A DNA stretch of 22,590 nucleotides from Phaeoceros laevis (GCA_049999765.1 JBNGIQ010009528.1:1-22590); one strand, 5' to 3'; positions 1-9,220 are shown, counted from the stretch's first letter. A program made the numbers and translations. Notes: generated by a model from the sequence alone, not told the origin.

Positions 1-47
1 TCAAGCTTGGGTACGGATCCAACGCATTTTTGGGAAACCATCTCTTG
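1..47 (+). repeat. 47-bp exact direct repeat shared with the window end
   Basis: Bases 1-47 are identical to 22544-22590. The sequence is PPR coding sequence (residues KLGYGSNAFLGNHLL), which also occurs with a few mismatches near 3318 and 7227. Identity that stops exactly at both window edges suggests a contig that starts and ends on the same assembly k-mer or collapsed repeat. Confidence 0.9.
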
Positions 48-1949
48 CGCATGTATGCATGTCAAGGCCGCCTACACGAGGCAATGCAGGTGTTCAAAAG
101 GGTGCCCAAACCGGATGTCTTCATGTGGTCCTCCATTATCTCTGCACATGCTGAACGGGGGAAACCTAGTGATGCCATTCAACTATACCATGAAATGCGC
201 AGGTCAGGTTCGGATGCGCATAATCACATCTTTGTCGCTGCCCTTCAAGCTTGTGCCAGAGCAGTGGATATTGAATCTGGCAGGCAGGTGCACGCTGATG
301 TGTTGGAGAGTGGCGTTCAGCCTGACGCTTTTGTTTACAACTGCCTGGTGGACATGTATGCAAAATGTGGGGAATTGGAAGATGCACGCAAAGTATTTGA
401 CAGTCTGGCCACAAGGGATGCGATAACATGGAATGCCATGATAAACGGGTATGCTGAGCATGGGCGCGGTTTCCAGGCACTCACATTGCATGAAAGGATG
501 GAGCAGGAGGGCCTGATTTTGGCAGACAGTTTTACGTTTTCTTGCCTCCTGAAGGCTTGTGCAAGTGCTGGTGCTCTACAGCAGGGCAGGCAGTTGCATT
601 CAGAGATCGTGAAAAGAGGACTGCTTGAAGGTAACGTAGTACTGGGCAATTGCCTCGTAAATATGTATGGGAAATGTGGCGAGTTGGAAGATGCACGCAA
701 AGTGTTTGACAGTCTTTACACAAGGAATGCGGTAACATGGAATGCCATGATAAATGGGTATGCTGAGCACGGGCTCGGTCCTCAGGCACTCGCATTGTTT
801 GCAAGGATGAACCAGCACGGCCTGATTTTAGCAGACAGTTTTACGTTTGCTTGCCTCCTGAAGGCTTGTGCAAGTGCTGGTGCTCTACAGCAGGGCAGGC
901 AGCTGCATTCAGATATCGTAAAACGAGGACTGCTTGAAGGTAACATAGTACTAGGGAATTGTCTTGTACATATGTATGCCAAATGTGGCCAGTTGGAAGA
1001 TGCACGCAAAGTGTTTGACAGTGTGTCAAGGGATACGGTAACATGGAATGCAATGATAAATGGGTATGGTAGGAACAATGAAGGCCACATGGCTACAGCC
1101 TGTTTTGAGGAGATGATACTGTCTTGTACTCAGCCAGATGTCACCACATTTACTTGCCTTCTTGCAGCATGCAGCAATGCGGGGCTGGTCAGTAAGGGTC
1201 GACAGTATTTTGATGCCATGGTGAAACGGCATGGCCTCAACCCGACAACTAAGCATTATGTGTGCATGGTTGATCTTCTTGGGCGTGCAGGCCATTTAGG
1301 TGAGGCGGAAGAGGTGCTGAAATCAGCTGGGTGTGAAAACGATGCTTTTGGGTTGACGTCATTGCTGAGTGCCTGCAAGAGTCATGGGGATATAGAGCGG
1401 GGAACACGGTGTTTTGAAAGTCTTGTTGAGCTGGATCCTCAGCATGCGTCTGCATATGTGCTGATGGCCAATATGTACGCAGATGCAGATAGGTGGGCGG
1501 ATGTAGATAGAATCGAAAGGTTGAGAAAGTTGGCAGGAGCTAACAAGAAACCTGCAGTGGCAGGCATTGAGGTTAACAAGCAGGTGCACACATTTGTTGT
1601 GGGGGATGAAAGGGGGGGCCTTTCATGCAAGGTTCGGAGCACAAATGAACGTTTGAAGGAGGAAGGGAACCATGTACCACACACCAAGCTGGTGTTGAAG
1701 CCAGTATCTGAGAAGGAGAAGGAAGATGAACTGTGTGGGCATGCTGAGAAGTTAGCTTTGGCGTTTGGTCTCTCGAACACTCCCGATGGCACACCTCTGC
1801 TGGTAACCAAAAATCTACGGATGTGCAGTGACTGCCACTCTTCCACCGAGATTATGTCAAGGGTTGAAAAGAGGGACATCGTTGTACGGGACGCACACCG
1901 TGTGCATCGATTCGAGGCAGGGTCCTGTAGCTGCAAGGGTCGACATTGA
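3..1949 (+). CDS. PPR protein, PLS-E-DYW class, KP/GRH-like variant (gene A, 5' partial)
   Basis: Open from the window edge to TGA at 1947-1949, 648 visible residues, no intron. About 12 PLS-type PPR repeats come first (for example NCLVDMYAKCGELEDARKVF, DAITWNAMINGYAEHG), then E1/E2 motifs near 1250-1530 and a DYW cytidine-deaminase-like domain from about 1540. The catalytic signature is His-Ala-Glu at 1740-1748 and Cys-Ser-Asp-Cys at 1824-1835; the second zinc site includes Cys-Ser-Cys at 1926-1934. The usual PG box is replaced by KKPAVAGIEV and the protein ends CSCKGRH instead of DYW. PPR-DYW proteins bind organellar transcripts and edit a nucleotide just 3' of the bound site. Two internal modules start at 378, 687 and 996, a 309-bp period. 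The N-terminus, with transit peptide and any PDF motif, lies outside the window. The C-terminal half is very similar to gene B. Confidence 0.92.
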   Translation, partial: KLGYGSNAFLGNHLLRMYACQGRLHEAMQVFKRVPKPDVFMWSSIISAHAERGKPSDAIQLYHEMRRSGSDAHNHIFVAALQACARAVDIESGRQVHADVLESGVQPDAFVYNCLVDMYAKCGELEDARKVFDSLATRDAITWNAMINGYAEHGRGFQALTLHERMEQEGLILADSFTFSCLLKACASAGALQQGRQLHSEIVKRGLLEGNVVLGNCLVNMYGKCGELEDARKVFDSLYTRNAVTWNAMINGYAEHGLGPQALALFARMNQHGLILADSFTFACLLKACASAGALQQGRQLHSDIVKRGLLEGNIVLGNCLVHMYAKCGQLEDARKVFDSVSRDTVTWNAMINGYGRNNEGHMATACFEEMILSCTQPDVTTFTCLLAACSNAGLVSKGRQYFDAMVKRHGLNPTTKHYVCMVDLLGRAGHLGEAEEVLKSAGCENDAFGLTSLLSACKSHGDIERGTRCFESLVELDPQHASAYVLMANMYADADRWADVDRIERLRKLAGANKKPAVAGIEVNKQVHTFVVGDERGGLSCKVRSTNERLKEEGNHVPHTKLVLKPVSEKEKEDELCGHAEKLALAFGLSNTPDGTPLLVTKNLRMCSDCHSSTEIMSRVEKRDIVVRDAHRVHRFEAGSCSCKGRH

Positions 1950-2084
1950 GCAAGAAGAAAAATTGCCAACTGAAACAGTTCCACCGCCTGCCTGATGTTG
2001 GTCACACAAGTGTATCATCATACACAACTGGTGGGTCAGTAGGCGGGTTTGGTACAACTGGTGGGTCAGTAGGCGGGTCCTAAC
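1950..2084 (+). repeat. 3' flank shared by PPR copies, with a 30-bp tandem repeat
   Basis: The bases just after the stop of gene A (gcaagaagaaaaattgccaa) recur after gene B at 5362-5401. The next part, around 1993-2040, recurs at about 13035-13110. A 30-bp unit beginning acaactggtgggtcagtagg is repeated at 2024-2053 and 2054-2080. This looks like duplicated 3' UTR or downstream sequence carried along with the PPR genes. The FolD exon starts within a few bases of its end. Confidence 0.7.
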
Positions 2085-2181
2085 CTGCATCTTCTTCGGC
2101 CCCTTCAAAAACCACATCACCCACCAGTCCGTAGCCTGCCCTTCGTGACGGGTCGAATGGTCGAATTGTGCCAACATCAAG
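2085..2181 (-). pseudogene. Orphan exon of folD-like methylene-THF dehydrogenase/cyclohydrolase
   Basis: Read on the minus strand, a 97-bp segment is bounded by a good acceptor (gctgcag before 2181) and donor (gcag then gttagg after 2085). It encodes LDVGTIRPFDPSRRAGYGLV followed by GDVVFEGAEEDA. This matches the C-terminal NAD(P)-binding part of FolD, where plant enzymes read roughly VIDVGTNxVxDPSxxxGYRLVGDVDFxEA. FolD interconverts methylene- and formyl-tetrahydrofolate. The following exon, which would carry the ITPVPGGVGPMT motif, is absent: the donor runs straight into PPR 3' flank. I recognise no other FolD exon, so it is most likely a displaced fragment. Confidence 0.75.
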
Positions 2182-2601
2182 CTGCAGCGCACGGCCAAAT
2201 GCGTTCACTTTGATCTGGGGTGAAAGGCACTCATCAAGAGGTGCGAATTGTGAAGTCATACCATCAGAGCCTGCCCCAGCCTGTGTGCACGATGAGTTGG
2301 GCATCACAGTTATGCCACAGATTGGTACACCTCGTGCTAACTTGTTGCTGGGATCTGCAGCTCCTAAAATGGTCCTTGACTTAGAATATGCCACCACATG
2401 CCCTAAAATGTCGGACGCTATCTGGCAGTTCGTCACATCAGGTAACATGAGAATTGAAGGTACCTAAAGGTTTTCTGGATCTTTTTAGAGCTAGGAGCCC
2501 GGCAATGGGAAAATCAAGGAAGGCGGAGGCTAGCATGCTGGCTCCATCCCTGCTTCTTGCCCAACCAAACACCTGATGTAAACTTCTTTTGCTTCTTCCA
2601 C
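2182..2601. other. Unassigned spacer upstream of gene B
   Basis: Both strands are open for about 100 codons here (plus 2168-2467, minus 2080-2448), but apart from the FolD exon I recognise no domain. The stretch may be FolD intron plus the 5' region of gene B. No convincing promoter element was identified. Confidence 0.4.
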
Positions 2602-5361
2602 ATGCAATGGCGCGCACCATTAACTCGATGCAGCATCAACAGCGGATACCAAACAGCTGGTGGGCATGCCCGCTGGACTGCTACTGCTGAAAAACCCTGC
2701 AATTGCTCCACCTACAATTGCACACCACCAACCGGATGCAACATCCGCGGCTTTGGACGCCAACAGCTGGGGGGCAGGACAACAATGAGGAGCTGGAGCG
2801 TGCCTCTGAGGCAATGGATTCACACAGCAGCCAAGCCAGGCATACCGGGCAATAGCAGTGCAGTAGAGCGGCAAGAGTTGTTGTGGAGGCAGTATTTCCT
2901 GGACCCCACATTTTGGTGGGACTGCAGGATGAATAAGAAGAGCGCCAGCTCTCCCGACTTCAGGCACAAGGAGTCTAAGGAGCCCCTATGGCTGAACAAC
3001 TTCTACAAGCCAGACTGGGTGGATGCGCAGCTGACTGTGTTGGAGAGGCGGATTGGACGGTCAGTTCAGCCTAAATCCGACCCCTTGTTCCACCATAATG
3101 TTGGCGCTCCGTCGGAGCCAGAGTGCCAGGGGTACGCAACTGGTCACGCGGTGGACGAACTGTGTGCGAATGGGCAGTTAAGTCGAGCAGTTGACACTTT
3201 GAGAGACTTAGCGGACACACAATGTCGTGTGTCCACTTCCCTCATGTACAGAGTCATCCGCAGATGTGGGGCTGAGAAAAATCTGCTGTTGGGGCAACGG
3301 GTTGATGATCTCACTGTCAAGCTTGGATACGGATCCGATGCGTTTTTGGGAAACCATATCCTGCGGATGTATGCATGTCAAGGCCGGTTACAGCAGGCAA
3401 TGGAGGTGTTCAAAAGAGTGGCCAAACCTAATGTCTTCATGTGGTGCTCCATTATATCTGCACATGCCGAACACGGGAAACCTAGTGACGCCATTCAGCT
3501 GTACAATGTGATGCGAAGCTCAGGTTTGAAGGCAGATAGTCACATTTTTGTCGCTGCCCTGCAAGCTTGTGGAGGAGCAGAAGATGTGCAATCTGGCAGA
3601 CAGGTGCACGCTGATGTGTTGGAGAGTGGCATCGAGCCCAACTCTTTTGTTTGCAACTGCCTAGTGGACATGTATGCAAAATGTGGGAAATTGGAAGACG
3701 CACGCAGGGTTTTTGATAATATGGCCACAAGGAATGCAGTGACATGGAATGCGATGATTGCTGGGTATGCAAAGTGTGGCCAGTTAGAAGATGCACGCAA
3801 GCTGTTTGACAGTCTGGCCCCGAGGGATACGGTAACATGGAACACCATGATAAATGGGTATGCCGAGCACGGGCTCAGTCCCCAGGCGCTCGCATTGTAT
3901 GCAAGTATGGAGCAGGAAGGCCTGGTTTTAGCAGACCGTGTTACGTATGTTTGCCTCCTGAAAGCCTGTGCAAGTGCTGGTGCTCTACAGCAAGGCAGGC
4001 AGCTGCATTCAGGGATTGTAAAAGGAGGACTACTTGAAGGTGATGTAGTACTGGGAACTTGCCTCCTAAACATGTATGCAAAATGCGGCCAGTTGGAAGA
4101 CGCACGCAAGCTGTTTGACAGTCTGGCCACAAGGAATACGGTGACATGGACTGCCATGATTAATGGGTATGCTGAGCACGGGCTTGGTCCCCAGGCACTC
4201 ACATTGTATGCAAGGATGGAGCAGGAAGGCCTAATTTTAGCAGACAGTTTTACGTTTGCTTGCCTCCTGAAGGCTTGTGCAAGTGCTGGTGCTCTACAAC
4301 AGGGCAGGCAGCTGCATTCAGGGATCATAAAAAGAGGCCTGCTTGAAGGTAACATAGTACTGGGGAATTGTCTCGTACATATGTATGCCAAATGTGGCCA
4401 GTTGGAAGATGCACGCAAAGTGTTTGACAGTGTATCCCCAAGGGATGCGGTAACATGGAATGCCATGATAAATGGGTATGGTAGAAACAATGAAGGCCAC
4501 AAGGCTACAGCCTGTTTTGAAGAGATGATAGTGGCTGGTGCTCAGCCTAATGACACCACGTTTACTTGCCTTCTTGTAGCATGCAGTCATGCGGGGCTGG
4601 TCAGTAAGGGTCGACAATATTTTGATACTATGGTGAAACAGTATGGCCACAGCCCAGCAACTGAGCATTATGTGTGCATGGTTGATCTTCTTGGGCGGGC
4701 AGGCCATTTAGGTGAGGCGGAAAAGCTGCTGAAATCAGCTGGGTGTGAAAAGGATGCTGTTGGGTTGATGTCATTGCTGAATGCCTGCAAGAGTCATGGG
4801 GATATAGAGCGGGGAACATGGTGTTTTGAAAGTCTTGTTGAGCTGGATCCTCAGCATTCCTCTGCATATGTGCTCATGGCCAATATTTACGCAGATGCAG
4901 AGAGGTGGGCAGATGTAGATAGAATCGAAAGGTTGAGAAAGTTGGCAGGAGCTAACAAGAAACCTGCAGTTGCAGGCATTGAGGTTAACAAGCAGGTGCA
5001 CACATTTGTTGTGGGGGAAGAAAGGGGTGACCTTTCATGCAAGGTTCGGAGCACAAATGAAGGTTTGGAGGAGGGAAGGAACCATGTAGCACACACCAAG
5101 CTGGTGTTGAAGCCAGTACCTGAGAGGGAGAAGGAAGATCAACTGTGTGGGCATGCTGAGAAGCTAGCTTTGGCGTTTGGTCTCTTGAATACACCCGATG
5201 GCACACCTCTGCTGGTAACGAAAAACCTGCGGATGTGCAGCGACTGTCACTCTTCCACGGAGACTATGTCAAGGGTGGAAAAGAGGGTCATTATTGTACG
5301 GGATGCACACCGTGTGCATCGTTTCGAGGCAGGGTCCTGTAGCTGTAAGGGTCGACATTGA
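2602..5361 (+). CDS. PDF-PPR-DYW protein, KP/GRH-like variant (gene B, intact)
   Basis: Intronless ORF; 919 residues from the first in-frame ATG (2602) or 858 from ATG 2785. The second start gives MRSWSVPLRQWIHTAAKPG, basic and free of acidic residues like an organellar presequence, so it is my preferred start. Order: presequence; PDF motif as in OSB single-stranded-DNA-binding proteins at 2875-3050; about 15 PLS-type PPR repeats at about 3160-4640; E1/E2; DYW domain. Catalytic His-Ala-Glu begins at 5152 and Cys-Ser-Asp-Cys spans 5236-5247. The PG box is replaced by KKPAVAGIEV and the terminus is CSCKGRH. It probably acts in mitochondria or plastids as an editing factor. Two 103-residue modules (S, P and L repeats) are nearly identical, evidence of recent tandem duplication. 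It is the only full-length uninterrupted PPR copy here. Upstream DNA from about 2668 is also related to that before copy C, so the true start could lie elsewhere. Confidence 0.93.
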   Translation: MQWRAPLTRCSINSGYQTAGGHARWTATAEKPCNCSTYNCTPPTGCNIRGFGRQQLGGRTTMRSWSVPLRQWIHTAAKPGIPGNSSAVERQELLWRQYFLDPTFWWDCRMNKKSASSPDFRHKESKEPLWLNNFYKPDWVDAQLTVLERRIGRSVQPKSDPLFHHNVGAPSEPECQGYATGHAVDELCANGQLSRAVDTLRDLADTQCRVSTSLMYRVIRRCGAEKNLLLGQRVDDLTVKLGYGSDAFLGNHILRMYACQGRLQQAMEVFKRVAKPNVFMWCSIISAHAEHGKPSDAIQLYNVMRSSGLKADSHIFVAALQACGGAEDVQSGRQVHADVLESGIEPNSFVCNCLVDMYAKCGKLEDARRVFDNMATRNAVTWNAMIAGYAKCGQLEDARKLFDSLAPRDTVTWNTMINGYAEHGLSPQALALYASMEQEGLVLADRVTYVCLLKACASAGALQQGRQLHSGIVKGGLLEGDVVLGTCLLNMYAKCGQLEDARKLFDSLATRNTVTWTAMINGYAEHGLGPQALTLYARMEQEGLILADSFTFACLLKACASAGALQQGRQLHSGIIKRGLLEGNIVLGNCLVHMYAKCGQLEDARKVFDSVSPRDAVTWNAMINGYGRNNEGHKATACFEEMIVAGAQPNDTTFTCLLVACSHAGLVSKGRQYFDTMVKQYGHSPATEHYVCMVDLLGRAGHLGEAEKLLKSAGCEKDAVGLMSLLNACKSHGDIERGTWCFESLVELDPQHSSAYVLMANIYADAERWADVDRIERLRKLAGANKKPAVAGIEVNKQVHTFVVGEERGDLSCKVRSTNEGLEEGRNHVAHTKLVLKPVPEREKEDQLCGHAEKLALAFGLLNTPDGTPLLVTKNLRMCSDCHSSTETMSRVEKRVIIVRDAHRVHRFEAGSCSCKGRH
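2875..3050 (+). other. OSB-type PDF motif at the N-terminus of gene B
   Basis: The encoded segment runs from LLWRQYFLDPTFWWDCRMNK through SPDFRHKESKEPLWL to PDWVDAQLTVLE. It fits the roughly 50-residue PDF motif of plant organellar OSB proteins: an aromatic FF/YF, WWD, a basic run, PDFKHK, LW, then a Pro/Trp-Val end. In OSB proteins this motif binds single-stranded DNA and follows an OB-fold. Here no OB-fold precedes it and a PPR-DYW protein follows. The same motif is present in copy C at about 6786-6960. Confidence 0.75.
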
Positions 5362-5401
5362 GCAAGAAGAAAAATTGCCAACTGAAATAGTTCCACCACC
5401 T

Positions 5402-5468
5402 GTACGGAATACCGTTTGCACATGCCCACATACATGCCCACATACATGACCACATACATGCCCACATA
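5402..5468 (+). repeat. 12-bp tandem repeat (cccacatacatg)n
   Basis: About four imperfect 12-bp copies of cccacatacatg lie at roughly 5419-5466, starting just after the shared PPR 3' flank ends near 5401. One copy has gacc in place of gccc. Confidence 0.85.
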
Positions 5469-5539
5469 GTTGAAAAAAAGCACACTTCACTTGCAAAAAA
5501 ACACACTTTTACACACTTTTGACCCAATTTTGCTCAAAT

Positions 5540-6100
5540 GCAACTTCATTTTTGCTCAACTTCAACCTATTTTTTGCTCAAGTGTGTTGTCCTTTCCGGC
5601 CCCAACTTTTGGCCAAGTCACTCACATATTTGAGCTATTTCACTGGCATTTCAGCATTTTGTGTACTTGTAATTCACAAAAATTTTATGTTGCCATCACT
5701 CTTAGGGTTTGAAAGTTCAAAAACTTTCCAAACCTACTTGCATTTGAGTCGCACCCCTTTTTCATTTGACACTACAGCCAAGTTGGCTTCACTCTCTGGG
5801 CACAGTCACTTGCTCAATTCTTCTGGTTGAAGTCACAAATGCGGTTGAAGTTGAAGTTTCACATGCGATTGAAGTTGCAGTTACACATGCGGTTGAAGTT
5901 GAAGTTATACATGTGGTTGAAGTTGCACTTGAAGTTGAGGTTGCAGTTGAAGTTGAAGTTGAGGTTGCAGTTGCTGTTGAAGTTACACATGCGGTTGAAG
6001 TTGTTATAATTACCGGTTTCTATGTCATGAAACATAGTTGACCTGCTGCACCGGTCAACTGCAACTAGTCAACCGGTCAACTGCAACTTGACCTGCTACA
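5540..6100 (+). repeat. TTGAAG-rich repeat element, copy 1
   Basis: A unique-looking section (5540-5826) is followed by a minisatellite of TTGAAG/TTGCAG hexamers broken by acatgcggttgaag units (5827-6005), then two units of accggtcaactgcaactagt (about 6050-6095). A closely similar copy lies in inverted orientation at 12379-12956. The hexamers give spurious Val-Glu or Leu-Lys reading frames, which are not genes. No terminal inverted repeats or transposase were found, so the class is unknown. Confidence 0.8.
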
Positions 6101-6240
6101 GGCTTGGACTAGGTCCGGGCTCGTGGCTAGGTTCGGAGTTCGGCTAGGTTCGGCAACTCGGCTCGGCAGCACGGATCGGTAGCGCGGCTCGGCAACTCGG
6201 TTCGGCAGCGCGGGTGTCACAGGCCCGGCAGCGTGGCTCC
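6101..6240 (+). repeat. GC-rich degenerate repeats (ctcggcaactcgg/cggcagcgcgg)
   Basis: Short, imperfect copies of ctaggttcgg, ctcggcaactcgg and cggcagcgcgg follow one another. Base composition is clearly GC-richer than the neighbouring TTGAAG element. No gene is seen in it. Confidence 0.6.
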
Positions 6241-6435
6241 ATTGTGGATGCGTGCAAGAGCTTTGCGGCGGACGTGGAATTGGAGGATTTGGGGACCAAC
6301 TCCTTCTGGCGGGACAAGGAGGGGATTAGGCCTTCGCTGCTCCCGGCCTACGATCGCGGGAGGGACCCGGAGTTCCCCGCGTTCCTGAGGAGGGAGGTGG
6401 AGCTTGGACAAGACAGCTGGGGCTTGGCTTGTTGA
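6214..6435 (+). other. Short unassigned ORF before copy C
   Basis: A 73-residue frame contains a protein-like central part (SIVDACKSFAADVELEDLG, then SLLPAYDRGRDPEFPAFLRR). I do not recognise it. It overlaps GC-rich repeats at its start and ends in TGA at 6433-6435. It could be an exon remnant of another gene, like the other orphan exons here, or chance. No splice signals were assigned. Confidence 0.25.
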
Positions 6436-7690
6436 CCTTGGACCCTAAGGCGCTGTTCCTCCCTCACTATCTGGATGCTCCTGTGGTATTCTACGTGCTG
6501 CTTTCCTCTGAAGATAGTTTGAGTCGCTATGTCGCCAAAACCGCTGGACTGCTACTGCTGAAAAACCCTGCTATGCTCCACCTACAATTTGGCACCACAA
6601 ACGGGATGCAACATCAGCGGTTTTGGACGCCAGCAGCTGGGAGGCAGGCCCACACCCTGGAGCTGGAGGGGAGGTTAAATATGCCTCCGAGGCAATGGAT
6701 TTACACAAGCTGCTGCACATTTGAGCCGTGCAGTGGCTTAGCAGCCAAGCTATTCATACCGGACAATAGCAGTGCTGGAGAACGACAAGAGTTGTTGTGG
6801 AGGCAGTATTTCTTGGTCTCCACATTGTGGTGGGACTGCAGGATGAACAAGAAGAGCGCGCGCTCTCCCGACTTCAGGCACAAGGAGTCCAAGGAACCCA
6901 TATGGCTGAACACCTTCTACAAGCCTGACTGGGTGGATGCGGAGCTGGCTGCCTTGGACAAGCAGCTTGGACGGTCTGCTCAGCCTACATCGAACCCCTT
7001 GTTGCATCATAATGCTGCTGCTCCGACGGTGCCAGAGTGCCAAGGGCACGGAACGGCTCAGGCTGGAATCGAACAACTTTGTGAGAATAGGCAGCTAAGT
7101 CCAGCAGTGGACGCTTTGACCGTCTTGGCGGAGAAACAATCTCGTGTCTGCTGTACAGAGTCATTTGGATATGCGGGGCTGAAAAAAGTCTGGTGTTGGG
7201 GCGACGACTTGATGATCTCACTGTCAAGCTTGGGTACGGATCCAACGCATATTTGGGAAACCATCTCTTGCGCATGTATGCATGTGGAGGTAGGCTACAG
7301 GAGGCCATGGATGTGTTCAACAGGGTAGGGAAACCGAATGTCTTCATGTGGTTTTCCATAATCTCTGCACATGCTAAGCATGGAAAACCGGAGGCCATAC
7401 GACTCTACCGGGAGATGCGTAGGTCAGGAGTGAAGGCGAATGATTACGTCTTTGTAGCTGCCCTTCAAGCTTGTGCATTTGCTGCCGACTTGGAATCTGG
7501 CCGAAAAGTGCACTCTGATGTGTTGCACAGTGGCAATTCTACTGACTTGTTTGTTGGCAACTGCCTGGTTGACATGTATGCAAAATGTGGCGAATTGAAA
7601 GATGCACGCCAGGTGTTTGACAGCATGGCCACAAAGGATGTGGTGACATGGAATGCCCTGATAGCTGGGTATGCAAAATGTGGTGAGCTG

Positions 7691-9220
7691 GAAGGTGCAC
7701 GCCAGGTTTTTGACAGCATGGACACAACGAATGTGGTGACATGGACAGCGCTGATCGCTGGGTATGCACATCAAGGACTCCATCAAGAGGCGCTTGTTGT
7801 CTATGGACAAATGGAGAAGGCGGGCCTCATTTTGGCTGACCATGATACTTTTATTTGCCTTCTGAAGGCGTGTGCAAGCACTGGTGCATTGCAGAAGGGC
7901 AGGGAGCTGCACTCAGAGATTGTCAAAAGAGGTCTGCTGGATGATGTAGTGGTGGGCAACTGCCTGGTGAACATGTATGCAAAATGTGGTGAGCTGGAAG
8001 GTGCACGCCAGGTTTTTGACAGCATGGACACAAAGGACGTGGTGACATGGAACGCCTTGATTGCTGGTTATGCACAGCAAGGACTCGGCCAAGAGGCGCT
8101 TGTTGTGTATGGACAACTGGAGGAGGCGGGCCTCATTCTGGCTAACCATGTTACTTTTATTTGCCTTCTGAAGGCATGTGCTAGCACTGGTGCCTTGCAG
8201 AAGGGCAGGGAGCTACACTCGCAGATTGTCAAAAGAGGACTGCTGGATAACGTAGTGGTAGCCAACTGCCTGGTGGACATGTAAGCAAAATGTGGTGAAC
8301 TGAAAGATGCGCGCCAGGTTTTTGACAGCATGGCCACAAAGGATGTGGTGACATGGACAGCGCTGATCGCTGGGTATGCACAGCAAGGCCTCGGCCAAGA
8401 GTCGCTTGTTGTGTATGGACAAATGGAGGAGGTGGGCCTCATTTTAGCCGACCATGTTACTTTTGCTTGCCTTCTGAAGGCATGTGCAAGCACTGGTGCC
8501 TTGCAGCAGGGCAGGGAGCTGCACTCAAAGATTGTCAAAAGAGGTCTGCTGGATGACGTAGTGGTGGGCACCTGCCTGGTGGACATGTATGCAAAATGTG
8601 GTGAACTGAAAGATGCGCGCCAGGTTTTTGACAGCATGAACAGAAAGGATGTAGTAACTTGGACAGCCCTGATTGCTGCGTATGCACAGCAAGGACTCGG
8701 CCAAGAGGCGCTTGTTGTGTATGGACAAATGGAGGAGGTGGGCCTCATTTCAGCCGACCATGTGACTTTTGCTTGCCTTCTGAAGGCATGTGCAAGCACT
8801 GGTGCCTTGCAGAAGGGCAGGGAGCTGCACTCAAAGATTGTCAAAAGAGGTCTGCTGGATGATGTAGTGGTGGGCACCTGCCTGGTGGACATGTATGCAA
8901 AATGTGGTGAGCTGGAAGATGCGCGCCAGGTTTTTGACAGCATGGACACAAAGAATGTGGTGACATGGAATGCTCTGATTGCTGGGTATGGTGCTTGTGA
9001 TGAAGGTCGCAAGGCACTAGCTTGTTTTGAGGAGATGTTAGTTGGCGGTGGTCATCCTGATGATGTTACCTTTACTTGCCTTCTAGTAGCATGCAGTCAT
9101 GAGGGACTGGTCCACGAGGGTCGCAAACTCTTGGATTCCATGGCTGAACAGCATGGCATCAAACCTACTATTGAGCATTACAACTGCATGATTGATCTTC
9201 TTGGGCGTGCTGGCCAATTA
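7691..9220 (+). repeat. 306-bp tandem PPR modules in copy C
   Basis: Equivalent points (gaaggtgcacgccagg and variants) fall at 7691, 7997, 8303, 8609 and 8915, exactly 306 bp apart. Each 102-residue module holds one S, one P and one L-type PPR repeat, such as DVVTWNALIAGYAQQGLG and CLLKACASTGALQKGRELHS. Genes A and B use 309-bp modules. The start and end of the whole array are approximate. Confidence 0.88.

Noticed and set aside
3540-4502. Long minus-strand ORF (320 residues) opposite gene B
   Set aside because: It mirrors the PPR modules base for base and repeats with the same period; antisense shadow frames of this kind appear opposite every PPR copy here.
5827-6005. ORFs encoding Val-Glu or Leu-Lys repeats in the TTGAAG tract
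   Set aside because: They result from the hexamer minisatellite being open in several frames; there is no conserved domain and the inverted copy gives similar artefacts.
8282-8284. UAA codon of copy C rescued by U-to-C RNA editing
   Set aside because: The gene is nuclear and known U-to-C editing acts on organelle transcripts; editing would also give CAA (Gln), not the Tyr expected at this place.
7691-9220. Regular 306-bp repeats as a CRISPR or satellite array
   Set aside because: The repeats are in-frame PPR coding modules with no short repeat/spacer structure; the genome is eukaryotic.
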